In this document: in pieces, positions 1 to 6,997 of the stretch
How positions within the stretch are numbered: position 1 is the first letter of the stretch
How the letters are laid out: the number at the start of each line of letters is the position of its first letter
DNA from: Flavobacteriaceae bacterium
Lineage (GTDB): Bacteria > Bacteroidota > Bacteroidia > Flavobacteriales > Flavobacteriaceae
Reading direction: 5' to 3'
Assembly (NCBI GenBank): GCA_023301205.1
Contig: JALZVC010000260.1
Coordinates: 1 to 15,802, forward strand
DNA length: 15,802 nt
Notes under the pieces: model-generated
What the model saw: the letters and a program-made list of their open reading frames with translations, nothing else
Told to the model about the DNA's origin: nothing
Database searches by the model: none
Made by a program: the position numbers and the translations under genes

Positions 1-698
1 CCCTCCTCATTAGTTAACAATAACTGCATAGGATTATAAAGATCCGTATCCATAAGATGTAAAATACTCTTGCTCGTTGGGTCATCGTTAAAATCGCCCA
101 TCACGATTATACGCGCATCTGGCGTTACGGTTTTAATTTTACTAATAATATCTCTGTTTTTCTTGGCAGCAGCTAACCGTTTTGGGTCTGTTTCGTCTGC
201 ACCAGCTCTTCTAGAGGGCCAATGATTTACTAAAACATGTACCCGTTGTCCTTCAAGGTCTCCAGTAACATGTAAAATGTCCCGAGTAAAATCTGGTTTT
301 CCTGAAGGCGTTTTTAGCGGTAAATTAACAGCCTCGCTAGATACTACTTTAAAATACTCAGACCTATATATAAGTGCCGTATCTATACCACGCTCATCTG
401 GAGCATCAAAATGAACAATAGAATAGCCTAATTCTTTTAAGTGTTTAGACGCGATTAGTTGTTCTAATACGAAAGCGTTTTCTACTTCGGCAACACCAAT
501 TATAACGGGAGGGTGTTGTATATCTGCCTGTCCTATTTTTCCTATGACACTACCTAGCTTTCTAACCTTTGCTGCTAATCGTTCTTCGGTCCACTTGCGA
601 TCACCTTCTGGAGTAAAAGACTCGTCCATCTTCTCCGGATCATTTACCGTATCAAAAAGATTTTCTAAATTGTAAAATGCAATAGTGAATTTGCTCAT
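1..698 (-). CDS. Endonuclease/exonuclease/phosphatase family protein (partial, C-terminus beyond window)
   Basis: The first 232 complete codons of a minus-strand gene are present; the ATG is at 698-696 and the frame stays open to the window edge. The protein begins MSKFTIAFYNLENLFDTVND. Seen motifs match the DNase I-like (EEP) fold: an N-terminal YNLENLFD (the Asn is a usual metal/phosphate contact), GVAEVEN near residues 68-74 (E71 or E73 would be the metal-binding Glu), DTALIYR near 106-112, VNHWPSR near 157-163 (catalytic His159), and GDFNDDP near 201-207 (Asp/Asn pair). Flavobacterial relatives are usually annotated as endonucleases or EEP hydrolases; whether the substrate is nucleic acid or another phosphodiester cannot be read here. 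No signal peptide is seen. No clear TAnnTTTG box was found upstream, where a palindromic repeat (736-760) sits 38 nt before the start. Confidence 0.9.
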   Translation of the reverse strand, partial: MSKFTIAFYNLENLFDTVNDPEKMDESFTPEGDRKWTEERLAAKVRKLGSVIGKIGQADIQHPPVIIGVAEVENAFVLEQLIASKHLKELGYSIVHFDAPDERGIDTALIYRSEYFKVVSSEAVNLPLKTPSGKPDFTRDILHVTGDLEGQRVHVLVNHWPSRRAGADETDPKRLAAAKKNRDIISKIKTVTPDARIIVMGDFNDDPTSKSILHLMDTDLYNPMQLLLTNEE

Positions 699-735
699 TT
701 TAATAATGATTTAAGGTGATTTACCTTGTTAATTT

Positions 736-760
736 TCACCCTTCAACAAGCTCAGGGTGA
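736..760. repeat. REP-like palindrome, copy 1 (TCACCCT...AGGGTGA)
   Basis: A perfect 7-bp inverted repeat, TCACCCT at 736-742 and AGGGTGA at 754-760, encloses an 11-nt loop. Read on the minus strand the loop contains GAGCTTGTTGA. It is closely related, loop included, to the palindrome at 2571-2599. From memory, this type of sequence (CTGAGCTTGTCGAAGGG) is very common between genes in Bacteroidetes. It lies in the leader of the minus-strand gene ending at 698. No function can be assigned. Confidence 0.7.
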
Positions 761-801
761 CGCTTAAATTTATTTTAAAAATAGGAAATATAATTTATTA
801 C

Positions 802-886
802 GAGACTGTCAAAGTGATAAAAAACTTATGATTTTAGAATCACCTAACTATCACACTGAGTCCTTCTTCAAGCTCAAGACAGTCTC
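802..886. repeat. Long inverted repeat with nested stems
   Basis: GAGACTGTC at 802-810 is the exact reverse complement of GACAGTCTC at 878-886 (9 bp). Nested inside are GTGATA 814-819 with TATCAC 849-854, and a tight hairpin TGATT 829-833 with AATCA 838-842. The right arm includes CTTCAAGCTCAAGAC (866-880), which resembles a decayed copy of the REP-like repeat at 736-760 and the stretch around 2538-2554. It is noncoding on both strands as far as I can see. Confidence 0.5.
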
Positions 887-1173
887 TGACGAAAAGCAAA
901 AATCACTATATATGACCAAAATAAATTTAATTTATTTAATCTCACAATATAGTCTATACTTACTATTTTCGAAGTTAATCATAAATTTTTAAAAATAGTG
1001 ATGAGTCGCTTCTTCTTCAAAAGTTCTTCACTTCTAGTCCTTCTCCAAATTGACCCACTCAGCCTTTTTCATTAAATATTTGTTCGTAAAAGATGGGACA
1101 TGTTGCTGTTAGGTTTTAAAGGCTAAATTAAAGTCGAGCTTAGATTTAGATTTCATCTTCACCGCTCTTATTG
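887..1173. other. Intergenic region with further inverted repeats, no gene seen
   Basis: No convincing coding frame is visible between the left gene and hflX. More dyads are present: ACTATAT 905-911 with ATATAGT 947-953 enclosing AAATAAAT 919-926 / ATTTATTT 930-937; ACTATTTT 962-969 with AAAATAGT 992-999; and the palindrome ATTTTTAAAAAT at 985-996. AT-rich DNA yields short dyads by chance, so only the nested arrangement is notable. The stretch 1004-1070 holds CTTC-rich sequence that may be a decayed repeat copy. Confidence 0.35.
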
Positions 1174-1181
1174 TATCTTTG
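1174..1181 (+). promoter_or_regulatory. Bacteroidetes -7 box TATCTTTG for hflX
   Basis: TATCTTTG is a full match to the Bacteroidetes TAnnTTTG element. Its last base is only 5 nt before the hflX ATG at 1187, so the expected start of transcription falls at or within a few bases of the ATG. There is no good TTG at the usual -33 distance. If used, this promoter would give a leaderless or nearly leaderless mRNA. Confidence 0.55.
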
Positions 1182-1186
1182 CTTAT

Positions 1187-2398
1187 ATGCTAGACGAACA
1201 GAAGATAGAATACGAAAATGTGATTCTAATAGGAGTGATCACGCAAGATCAAAACGAAGAGAAATCTAAGGAGTATCTAGACGAATTAGAATTTTTAGCC
1301 TTTACCGCTGGTGGTGAAGTAAAAAAACGTTTTACTCAAAAAATGGCATCCCCTAACCCAAAAACTTTTGTGGGTACGGGAAAGATGGAAGAAATACAAG
1401 CATATATTGAAGCACATAATATAGGTACTGCAATCTTTGATGATGAGCTAAGCCCCGGACAACAGCGCAACATAGAAAAGATTTTAGAATGTAAAATTAT
1501 AGATCGCACCTACCTCATCCTTGACATTTTTGCACAACGAGCGCGAACCAGTTATGCACGTACGCAAGTAGAACTAGCGCAGTATCAATATTTATTGCCG
1601 CGATTAACAGGTTTATGGACACACCTTGAACGCCAACGTGGTGGTATAGGAATGCGTGGCCCAGGAGAAACAGAAATTGAAACAGATAGGCGTATTGTTC
1701 GCGATCGCATTACCTTATTAAAGAAAAAGATGCTAGCTATTGATAAACAAATGGCAACACAAAGAGGAAATCGAGGTTCCCTTATTCGTGTGGCACTTGT
1801 GGGTTATACAAACGTAGGGAAGTCTACATTAATGAACGTGATTAGTAAAAGTAAAGTCTTTGCAGAAAATAAACTATTTGCAACATTGGACACTACGGTG
1901 CGTAAGGTCGTAATAGGCAATCTTCCTTTTTTATTAACAGACACGGTAGGCTTTATTCGCAAATTACCCACGCAGCTCGTTGAATCATTTAAAAGTACCC
2001 TAGACGAAGTACGCGAAGCAGACTTATTACTTCATATAGTAGATATCTCTCATGAGTCATTTCAAGACCATATAGATTCTGTAAACACCATTCTCAATGA
2101 GATTAAAAGCGGTGACAAACCTGTCGTGATGGTTTTTAATAAAATTGATGCGTATATCCCAGAAACCATAGACGAGGATGACCTTATCACAGAACGAACA
2201 GAGGCACACTATACACTAGAAGATTGGAAGGGTACTTGGATGAACACAGAAAATGATACCGCTATTTTCATCTCTGCCACAGAAAAGAAAAATCTAGAAA
2301 ATTTCAGAAAAAGGGTATATAATAAGGTGCGTGAGCTGCACAGTAAGCGTTTTCCTTACAACAACTATCTATATCCAGATTATCACGAAGAAGAATAG
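1187..2398 (+). CDS. hflX: HflX, ribosome-associated GTPase
   Basis: A 403-aa protein, near the usual HflX length. The family binds the 50S subunit and uses GTP hydrolysis to split stalled or stress-damaged ribosomes. Seen in order: an N-terminal HflX domain with PNPKTFVGTGKMEEIQ (about residues 56-71), the linker motif GGIGMRGPGETEIETDRR that is diagnostic of HflX, then the G domain with the P-loop GYTNVGKST (206-214), G3 DTVGF (252-256) and G4 NKID (318-321). The C-terminus ends in an acidic tail (YHEEE). The start at 1187 is chosen because the following residues (MLDEQKIEYENVILIGV) match the start of flavobacterial HflX proteins as I know them. The gene stands alone, converging with the minus-strand gene at 2629. 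A TAnnTTTG box ends 5 nt upstream of the ATG. Confidence 0.96.
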   Translation: MLDEQKIEYENVILIGVITQDQNEEKSKEYLDELEFLAFTAGGEVKKRFTQKMASPNPKTFVGTGKMEEIQAYIEAHNIGTAIFDDELSPGQQRNIEKILECKIIDRTYLILDIFAQRARTSYARTQVELAQYQYLLPRLTGLWTHLERQRGGIGMRGPGETEIETDRRIVRDRITLLKKKMLAIDKQMATQRGNRGSLIRVALVGYTNVGKSTLMNVISKSKVFAENKLFATLDTTVRKVVIGNLPFLLTDTVGFIRKLPTQLVESFKSTLDEVREADLLLHIVDISHESFQDHIDSVNTILNEIKSGDKPVVMVFNKIDAYIPETIDEDDLITERTEAHYTLEDWKGTWMNTENDTAIFISATEKKNLENFRKRVYNKVRELHSKRFPYNNYLYPDYHEEE

Positions 2399-2472
2399 AA
2401 TGAATTTTGATTAGATATTAACTATTGGAGATTTTTGATTTTTTTCCTTCAGAAATTTTAGAGGTTTGATAC

Positions 2473-2492
2473 TTATTCTTTAATGAGAATAA
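2473..2492. repeat. AT-rich hairpin downstream of hflX
   Basis: TTATTCT (2473-2479) pairs with AGAATAA (2486-2492) around a 6-nt loop. It lies 75 nt past the hflX stop. It has no following T-tract, so it is not a standard intrinsic terminator, although it could stabilise the hflX 3' end. A weak call. Confidence 0.3.
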
Positions 2493-2570
2493 AAGATAGT
2501 ATATAACGATATTAAATCCTCACATTAATGCATTTTTACAAGCTCAAGATGACTATTATTTTTAGAATCG

Positions 2571-2599
2571 TGTTACCCTGATCTTGTCGAAGGGTAACA
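2571..2599. repeat. REP-like palindrome, copy 2, between convergent genes
   Basis: A perfect 9-bp stem, TGTTACCCT (2571-2579) with AGGGTAACA (2591-2599), and an 11-nt loop GATCTTGTCGA. It matches the minus-strand reading of 736-760, but one stem pair is C:G there and T:A here, so pairing is kept while sequence changes. It sits in the 230-bp gap between the ends of hflX and the minus-strand SDR gene, where it could act as a bidirectional transcription or RNA-decay barrier. A related CAAGCTCAAGATGAC stretch lies just left at 2539-2553. Confidence 0.7.
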
Positions 2600-2628
2600 A
2601 AACAAACATTACAATCTACGTTCAAAAT

Positions 2629-3432
2629 TTACAACTCCTGCTTAAACTCATACCCCAATACCAATTTTAAATTTACAGAATCTACCTGCTTATAAAGTTC
2701 GTCAGTGTCTTCTGCATACATTGGAGGCTCAAGGCTTAAAGCTTCGGCTTTTAAAGGGTAATAATCTCTCTTTAAAGGATGTGAAGGATGTACAGCGTTA
2801 AATACATGACCAAATCGTTGTTGTTTAATAATTTCAGAAATAATCCTGATACAATCATCTCTGTATATTAAGTTAACAGGTGCGACACCTCCACTTAAAT
2901 TTTTTCTGCCAGCGAGAAACTTTACAGGTTGCCTTGTGCCTCCATATAAACCGCCAAAACGCACAATACTTGTCTCTAATGACGGTGCATTAAAAAACAA
3001 CTGTTCTGCTTTAAAAATCTGTTGTCCTGCATCATTTTCTGGAATAGGCATATCTCGTTCTGTAACCACACCTTGCGCATCACCATAAACAGAGGTGCTA
3101 CTCACAAAAATCACTTGGCTAACCACGCTTTTTTCTACCTCAATCAAAAAATGAGACATCTTTAAAACATAATCTGCTCCAGAACTACGCCGCAATCCAG
3201 GCGGTATCATGATGATTACTATTTCGGCATTTTTCAGTAATCCTTGAGGAGCACCAATCACTCCATTTTCGGTCATATCTACGGCATAAGCATCCACTCC
3301 TTTTGCTTGAAGCGAACTTGCTTTTTTTACAGAAGTGACAGACCCTTTAACTATATGGCCTTGCATCATTAAGCGCTGTGCTAAAGGCATTCCTAACCAG
3401 CCTAAACCGGCAATCGCAATCGTTTTACTCAT
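2629..3432 (-). CDS. Atypical SDR / NAD(P)-dependent epimerase-like protein
   Basis: A 267-aa protein with an N-terminal Rossmann nucleotide-binding motif GLGWLG (residues 9-14, GxGxxG). Further along come FVSSTSVYGDAQG and IVRFGGLYGGTR, both typical of extended/atypical SDRs related to sugar epimerases and to E. coli YeeZ. I do not see the classical catalytic YxxxK after the SVYG motif, so it is better called a NAD(P)-binding oxidoreductase-like protein of unknown substrate than an epimerase. The ATG at 3432-3430 is preferred over a TTG one codon upstream. The start overlaps the last 8 nt (ATGAGTAA) of the upstream M28 peptidase gene, implying co-transcription and probable translational coupling. 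Confidence 0.85.
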   Translation of the reverse strand: MSKTIAIAGLGWLGMPLAQRLMMQGHIVKGSVTSVKKASSLQAKGVDAYAVDMTENGVIGAPQGLLKNAEIVIIMIPPGLRRSSGADYVLKMSHFLIEVEKSVVSQVIFVSSTSVYGDAQGVVTERDMPIPENDAGQQIFKAEQLFFNAPSLETSIVRFGGLYGGTRQPVKFLAGRKNLSGGVAPVNLIYRDDCIRIISEIIKQQRFGHVFNAVHPSHPLKRDYYPLKAEALSLEPPMYAEDTDELYKQVDSVNLKLVLGYEFKQEL

Positions 3433-5782
3433 CAAATACTGGAACTAAAAGTGAATCTCTTTTACGAGAAAATAAGCTGTCTAATACATACGTTTTTTTA
3501 GTAATAATCGCATCTGTATTTACAAAAGGCATAGGCATCATATGTGCAGGTCGTTTGTTGACACTAAACTGAGGATGGGTTAATAAATCGTAGGAGTATT
3601 CCATGACGGTAAGTCGCGGCATCTCTTTTGTTCTCGTGCTGTATTTTAATTCTAAAGAGTCGTTATCTGAAACATAGTAGCGTAATAAACGGTTACTTAC
3701 TCTAGTATTAAATCCGCTTATTGCGGTGTCTTTTGAGGTTTTTTTACCGTTGATCTCGAGTGTTTTAAAAATAAAGTCCTTGTCTATATAAACAAAAAGT
3801 TCATGCGTGTTCCGCTGTGGCAATATCGTTACCGTTGTGGCTCTATAATTCTCTGTAATGGTATCTACATCTACCCTGATTATGGCCGCTGCAATATTTT
3901 TTTCAGGTGCTTCTTTAGCATAAGAGAAGCTACTGCTGTATTTACTTCCTGCTGCGCTTTCAATATACTCTGAAGCCAACTCCGGGGTATCTCCTAAATA
4001 TCCTTTTGTCCAATCGTCTAGATTAGTATCATAGGTTAACCAGTAATTTTCATTGGTGTTTTGATCTTGATAATACAATAAGCTATTTGGTTTTTTGCGA
4101 TCTTCTGTATAATCACTTTTTACGTGGGCTATAATAAAACAACCTATAGCCATTATAAACGTAATTAAAGAAATGAAGTTTTTCCAGCGGTAAAAACCAA
4201 AGACAGGTAGTAGTATCCCAAAAGTTAGCACTACAAATACGCTACTTAAAAACAACATTTTTAAACCAAGACCTACAGGAAAAAACTGCATTAATGGCGA
4301 AAAGAAAAACACTGCCGGAATTCCTAATAATGTGAGTAATAATAAACTTGGCCTTTGCTGTCTAAGTAGTAAAAAGAATGATAATAAGCCAAAAAATACT
4401 GGAATAATCCAGTAGGCCGCTCCTTTTAAAATAATGGCTACTACTACATTTATAATGAGCCAAAAAACAAGAGGCGCCACATAAAAACTCGCTACGTGAT
4501 GTTGCGACTTATATCTTTTATATACCTTAAAACAAAGAGCAATACTCAATAAAACAAAGAAGGCAATATACCAGTGTCCGTTATACGTAAATCCATGTTG
4601 TATATCATTGTATTGCGGATAGATTACTTTTAATAGGATCCATCCAAAATTTCCAATCACGCCACTAACAAGTAACGAAATTAAAAACGCACCAAAACCT
4701 CTAAAAATCTGTTTCGCTTTTAGTCGCTCGTTTTTAATACCATATAAAAACAAGACTATAAAAATGAGTACTGCTAAAACAAGTATAGGGATCACCCAAG
4801 CAAATGGATAGGTAATCATCTTTACAATAGGCGCGTTTACATAGACATTATCTGCCGTTGCTTTTAAGCCACTTAAATCTGCATCTGCAAAATGATGAAG
4901 CAATGGGAGTAAATAACTTCCTTGGTGCTGCAAGGTTTCACGGTCTAGATTTTCGTAGTTGTCTTGCGCTGTGTGATAGTCAAAATGATCATCAATAAAA
5001 GCAAAGAAAAAACTATCTATATCACCATCTTCTCTAAAAACAGTTGAGTCTGTATCATTAGGTAGCATTTTATAAATACTATACATTAATGATGATGCTA
5101 CTGGATACTCAGGGTTTGCTTCAATAAATGCTTTTACAAGATTTGCATTACCTCCATTAGTTTCTAAAATCATATTACTTGGACCGCCGCTTCCTCTTGC
5201 TTCAAAGTTAAGCACAAGCCCGATATTATTCGCTAATGGGCTGTTCTCTACAAAGTTTTCTGCACCGTCAAGTCCTATTTCTTCTGCATCTGTAAATAAA
5301 ACTATGATGTCATTTTTAGGCGTCTTACCAGAAGCCTTATATGCCCTTAAACTTTCTAGGATGGTAACTACACCGCTACCTGCATCACTAGCGCCAAAAG
5401 AAGGAACTTTTGCACTGTCATAATGAGAAAGTAAGACTAAAGACTTTCCGTTTTCACTTCCTTTTAAAACACCAACTATGTTTTTTGGTTTTACTAAAGC
5501 ACGATACCATTGATTTAAATTATACTCCTCTTGAACGTGCGTTTCAAGACCAAGCTTTTTCATTTCAGATATAATATACGCTCGTACTCGATTATGCTCA
5601 TCACTACCGTGAAAGTGTGGTGCTTTTGTAATTTCTTTAAGCGGAACAAGCGCTCTTTCTGTAGAGAATTCTGTTTCAGCAATAGAAGCTGGAGTCCCGC
5701 TTTGAGGCATTAAACTATAAAAACTGTAGTAAATACAGCCTAGGAGGATAAGTAGGGATAGGAGTCCAGCGATTCTTTTCAT
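3425..5782 (-). CDS. Membrane-anchored M28-family zinc metallopeptidase with C-terminal TM bundle
   Basis: A 785-aa protein. Residues about 5-24 form a hydrophobic signal-anchor. The M28 peptidase domain (about 45-300) shows the expected two-zinc site: H120 and D122 in SHYDS, D133 in ASDAGSG, the E167-E168 pair in TDAEEIGLDG (general base and ligand), E194 in NFEARG, and H270 in DYHTAQDN. About eight hydrophobic segments follow between residues 325 and 553, then a soluble C-terminal region of about 230 residues rich in beta-like sequence. This order (peptidase, TM bundle, tail) resembles eukaryotic ERMP1/Fxna and is common in Bacteroidetes. The catalytic domain probably faces the periplasm as an aminopeptidase; the substrate is unknown. 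All ligands are present, so it should be active. It overlaps the downstream SDR gene by 8 nt. Start ATG at 5782-5780. Confidence 0.92.
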   Translation of the reverse strand: MKRIAGLLSLLILLGCIYYSFYSLMPQSGTPASIAETEFSTERALVPLKEITKAPHFHGSDEHNRVRAYIISEMKKLGLETHVQEEYNLNQWYRALVKPKNIVGVLKGSENGKSLVLLSHYDSAKVPSFGASDAGSGVVTILESLRAYKASGKTPKNDIIVLFTDAEEIGLDGAENFVENSPLANNIGLVLNFEARGSGGPSNMILETNGGNANLVKAFIEANPEYPVASSLMYSIYKMLPNDTDSTVFREDGDIDSFFFAFIDDHFDYHTAQDNYENLDRETLQHQGSYLLPLLHHFADADLSGLKATADNVYVNAPIVKMITYPFAWVIPILVLAVLIFIVLFLYGIKNERLKAKQIFRGFGAFLISLLVSGVIGNFGWILLKVIYPQYNDIQHGFTYNGHWYIAFFVLLSIALCFKVYKRYKSQHHVASFYVAPLVFWLIINVVVAIILKGAAYWIIPVFFGLLSFFLLLRQQRPSLLLLTLLGIPAVFFFSPLMQFFPVGLGLKMLFLSSVFVVLTFGILLPVFGFYRWKNFISLITFIMAIGCFIIAHVKSDYTEDRKKPNSLLYYQDQNTNENYWLTYDTNLDDWTKGYLGDTPELASEYIESAAGSKYSSSFSYAKEAPEKNIAAAIIRVDVDTITENYRATTVTILPQRNTHELFVYIDKDFIFKTLEINGKKTSKDTAISGFNTRVSNRLLRYYVSDNDSLELKYSTRTKEMPRLTVMEYSYDLLTHPQFSVNKRPAHMMPMPFVNTDAIITKKTYVLDSLFSRKRDSLLVPVFDE

Positions 5783-5800
5783 TATGACTTAGTTTGTGCT

Positions 5801-5808
5801 TAAAAGTA
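5801..5808 (-). promoter_or_regulatory. Possible -7 box (TACTTTTA) for the M28 gene
   Basis: On the minus strand TACTTTTA matches 7 of 8 positions of TAnnTTTG and lies 18 nt upstream of the ATG. No TTG at the -33 distance was seen. The 106-bp gap is divergent, so both flanking genes need promoters here. Confidence 0.3.
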
Positions 5809-5835
5809 CGATATTTTAAAGTTCTGTTATTTCTA

Positions 5836-5868
5836 TTGCTATAGTCCGCCTAATTATTTGTAAGTTTA
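5836..5868 (+). promoter_or_regulatory. Possible promoter of the CBS gene (TTG - 22 nt - TAAGTTTA)
   Basis: TTG at 5836-5838 and TAAGTTTA at 5861-5868 (7 of 8 matches to TAnnTTTG), separated by 22 nt, approximate the flavobacterial promoter layout. The ATG follows 20 nt after the box. One mismatch and slightly long spacing keep this tentative. Confidence 0.3.
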
Positions 5869-5888
5869 CTTACTAAATCTTTCATTAT

Positions 5889-6350
5889 ATGGCAATTAAA
5901 AGTTTTCAAGGCAAGCGCTCAAAACCAACAAAAGGAGGAGCTTCAAACATTAAAGTTTCAGATTATATGAGTCGTAATCTTACTACATTTTCACCAGATC
6001 AATCTGTGATGGAGGTGATGAATACTTTAATTAAAAAGAAGATTTCTGGTGGCCCCATTGTGAATGACAAGAATGAGTTGCTCGGGATAATCTCTGAAGG
6101 AGACTTGATGAAAGAAATAAGCAATAGTCGCTACCATAACCATCCCATGGAAGATGTAAAAGTAAAAGACCATATGGTTACTGCTGTAGAAACACTAGAT
6201 GGAGAAATGAATGTTTTTGATGCCGCAGATAAGTTTTTATCTTCAAGAAGAAGACGTTTCCCTATTTTAGAGAATGGAAAATTAGTTGGGCTTATTAGCC
6301 AGAAAGACGTGCTAAAAGCTGCGATTGAGTTAAAGGGGCAGACCTGGTAG
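5889..6350 (+). CDS. CBS-domain-pair protein
   Basis: A 153-aa soluble protein consisting almost wholly of two CBS domains, at about residues 22-76 (VSDYMSRN ... LLGIISEGDLMKEI) and 90-147 (VKDHMVTAV ... LVGLISQKDVLKAA). CBS pairs bind adenosyl nucleotides and usually sense energy state, acting on a partner protein; none is fused or adjacent here. A short basic, probably disordered N-terminus (KSFQGKRSKPTKGG) precedes domain 1, and a run of four Arg (120-123) lies before the last strand pair. Close flavobacterial homologues share this layout and the C-terminal QTW. The gene is divergent from the M28 gene and converges with the zinc-finger gene at 6907. Confidence 0.92.
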   Translation: MAIKSFQGKRSKPTKGGASNIKVSDYMSRNLTTFSPDQSVMEVMNTLIKKKISGGPIVNDKNELLGIISEGDLMKEISNSRYHNHPMEDVKVKDHMVTAVETLDGEMNVFDAADKFLSSRRRRFPILENGKLVGLISQKDVLKAAIELKGQTW

Positions 6351-6412
6351 CTTCGGTACAATTTTTAAATAAAATCGCTTTGCTTTTTATTTAAAAACCA
6401 CTCAGCTACCTT
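6346..6412. repeat. Hairpin repeat copy 1 after the CBS gene
   Basis: A perfect 13-bp stem, TTTTTAAATAAAA (6362-6374) with TTTTATTTAAAAA (6385-6397), and a 10-nt loop. A second, outer 7-bp stem GGTAGCT (6346-6352) / AGCTACC (6404-6410) encloses it and reaches back over the last codon of the CBS gene, so the structure begins inside the coding sequence. The body (GTACAA at 6356 to CTACCTT at 6412) is repeated about 87 nt downstream. No T-tract follows the stem, so it is not a textbook terminator. Confidence 0.65.
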
Positions 6413-6442
6413 TGATTTAAATTTGTTTTAAACTTGGCTTTT

Positions 6443-6498
6443 GTACAATTTTATTTAGAATCACTGCTTTTTTCTAAATAAAATCACTCAACTACCTT
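6443..6498. repeat. Hairpin repeat copy 2 after the CBS gene
   Basis: A perfect 13-bp stem, ATTTTATTTAGAA (6448-6460) with TTCTAAATAAAAT (6472-6484), and an 11-nt loop TCACTGCTTTT. It begins with GTACAATTTT and ends with CACTCAACTACCTT, matching copy 1 (GTACAATTTT ... CACTCAGCTACCTT). The stem sequences differ yet both pair perfectly. The outer GGTAGCT stem of copy 1 is absent here. Located between the convergent CBS and zinc-finger genes. Confidence 0.65.
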
Positions 6499-6550
6499 AG
6501 CGTGTGCATTTGTATAATATACTATAAATCAGTACCATTTTTAATTTAGG

Positions 6551-6907
6551 CTATAACGTAATATCTATTTTCACAATTAAAAACCAGTCATTGTCTAATT
6601 CTAAATAGCCTTGATCGTATACGTAGTAATAGGTTTTTTCTGATTTTGTAACATACTCTCCTGTAAAAAATTTAAAGTTAAAACCGTGTTTGAGCAAGGT
6701 TTCTCTTTTAGTTTTGGTCTTATCCTTTGTATTTAGTTTAGAGAGAATTCTATGGTTTTTGCGCAAACGGTTATTAATGTTGCGCACCAGATTACTTTCA
6801 TCTTTATTAAGATTGTTATTATGGGCATTGCGGCAAGCATCGCTACAGAATTTTTTGTCTGCACGACCTAAAATACGATTTCCACATTCTGGACACTCTT
6901 TTTTCAT
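6551..6907 (-). CDS. Small zinc-finger protein (DUF2116-like N-terminus), function unknown
   Basis: A 118-aa protein. The N-terminus carries a zinc-binding pattern C5-PE-C8 ... C21-SDA-C25 in MKKECPECGNRILGRADKKF and the following residues, resembling the FCS/DUF2116 type of treble-clef ribbon. A basic, probably helical middle (residues about 35-72, rich in Lys, Arg and Asn) is followed by an aromatic C-terminal half (YYYVYDQGYLELDNDWFLIV). Such short proteins occur widely in flavobacteria without an assigned function; nucleic-acid binding is an inference from the ribbon and charge. A full TAnnTTTG box lies 27 nt upstream of the ATG, indicating its own promoter. Confidence 0.8.
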   Translation of the reverse strand: MKKECPECGNRILGRADKKFCSDACRNAHNNNLNKDESNLVRNINNRLRKNHRILSKLNTKDKTKTKRETLLKHGFNFKFFTGEYVTKSEKTYYYVYDQGYLELDNDWFLIVKIDITL

Positions 6908-6934
6908 ATCTTATTAGTTTACAATATACTATCT

Positions 6935-6942
6935 CAAATATA
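6935..6942 (-). promoter_or_regulatory. Bacteroidetes -7 box TATATTTG for the zinc-finger gene
   Basis: Minus-strand TATATTTG is a full TAnnTTTG match, ending 27 nt before the ATG at 6907. A TTG lies 25 nt further upstream (6970-6968), somewhat too far for the usual -33 spacing. Confidence 0.5.
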
Positions 6943-6997
6943 CGAAGTAAAATTAATTAAATAGTAGCAAGAGTATAATGATGACACTAGGCTATTG

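Noticed and set aside
3433..3435. TTG as start of the SDR gene
   Set aside because: An ATG lies one codon downstream and gives the usual short N-terminus before GLGWLG; the TTG offers no advantage.
3378..3572. A 64-codon plus-strand frame across the M28/SDR junction
   Set aside because: Antisense to two well-supported genes, with no family resemblance.
6362..6484. The AT-rich hairpins after the CBS gene as ordinary rho-independent terminators
   Set aside because: The stems are almost all A:T and no T-tract follows either stem on either strand, so the standard terminator model does not fit, although an effect on 3' ends remains possible.
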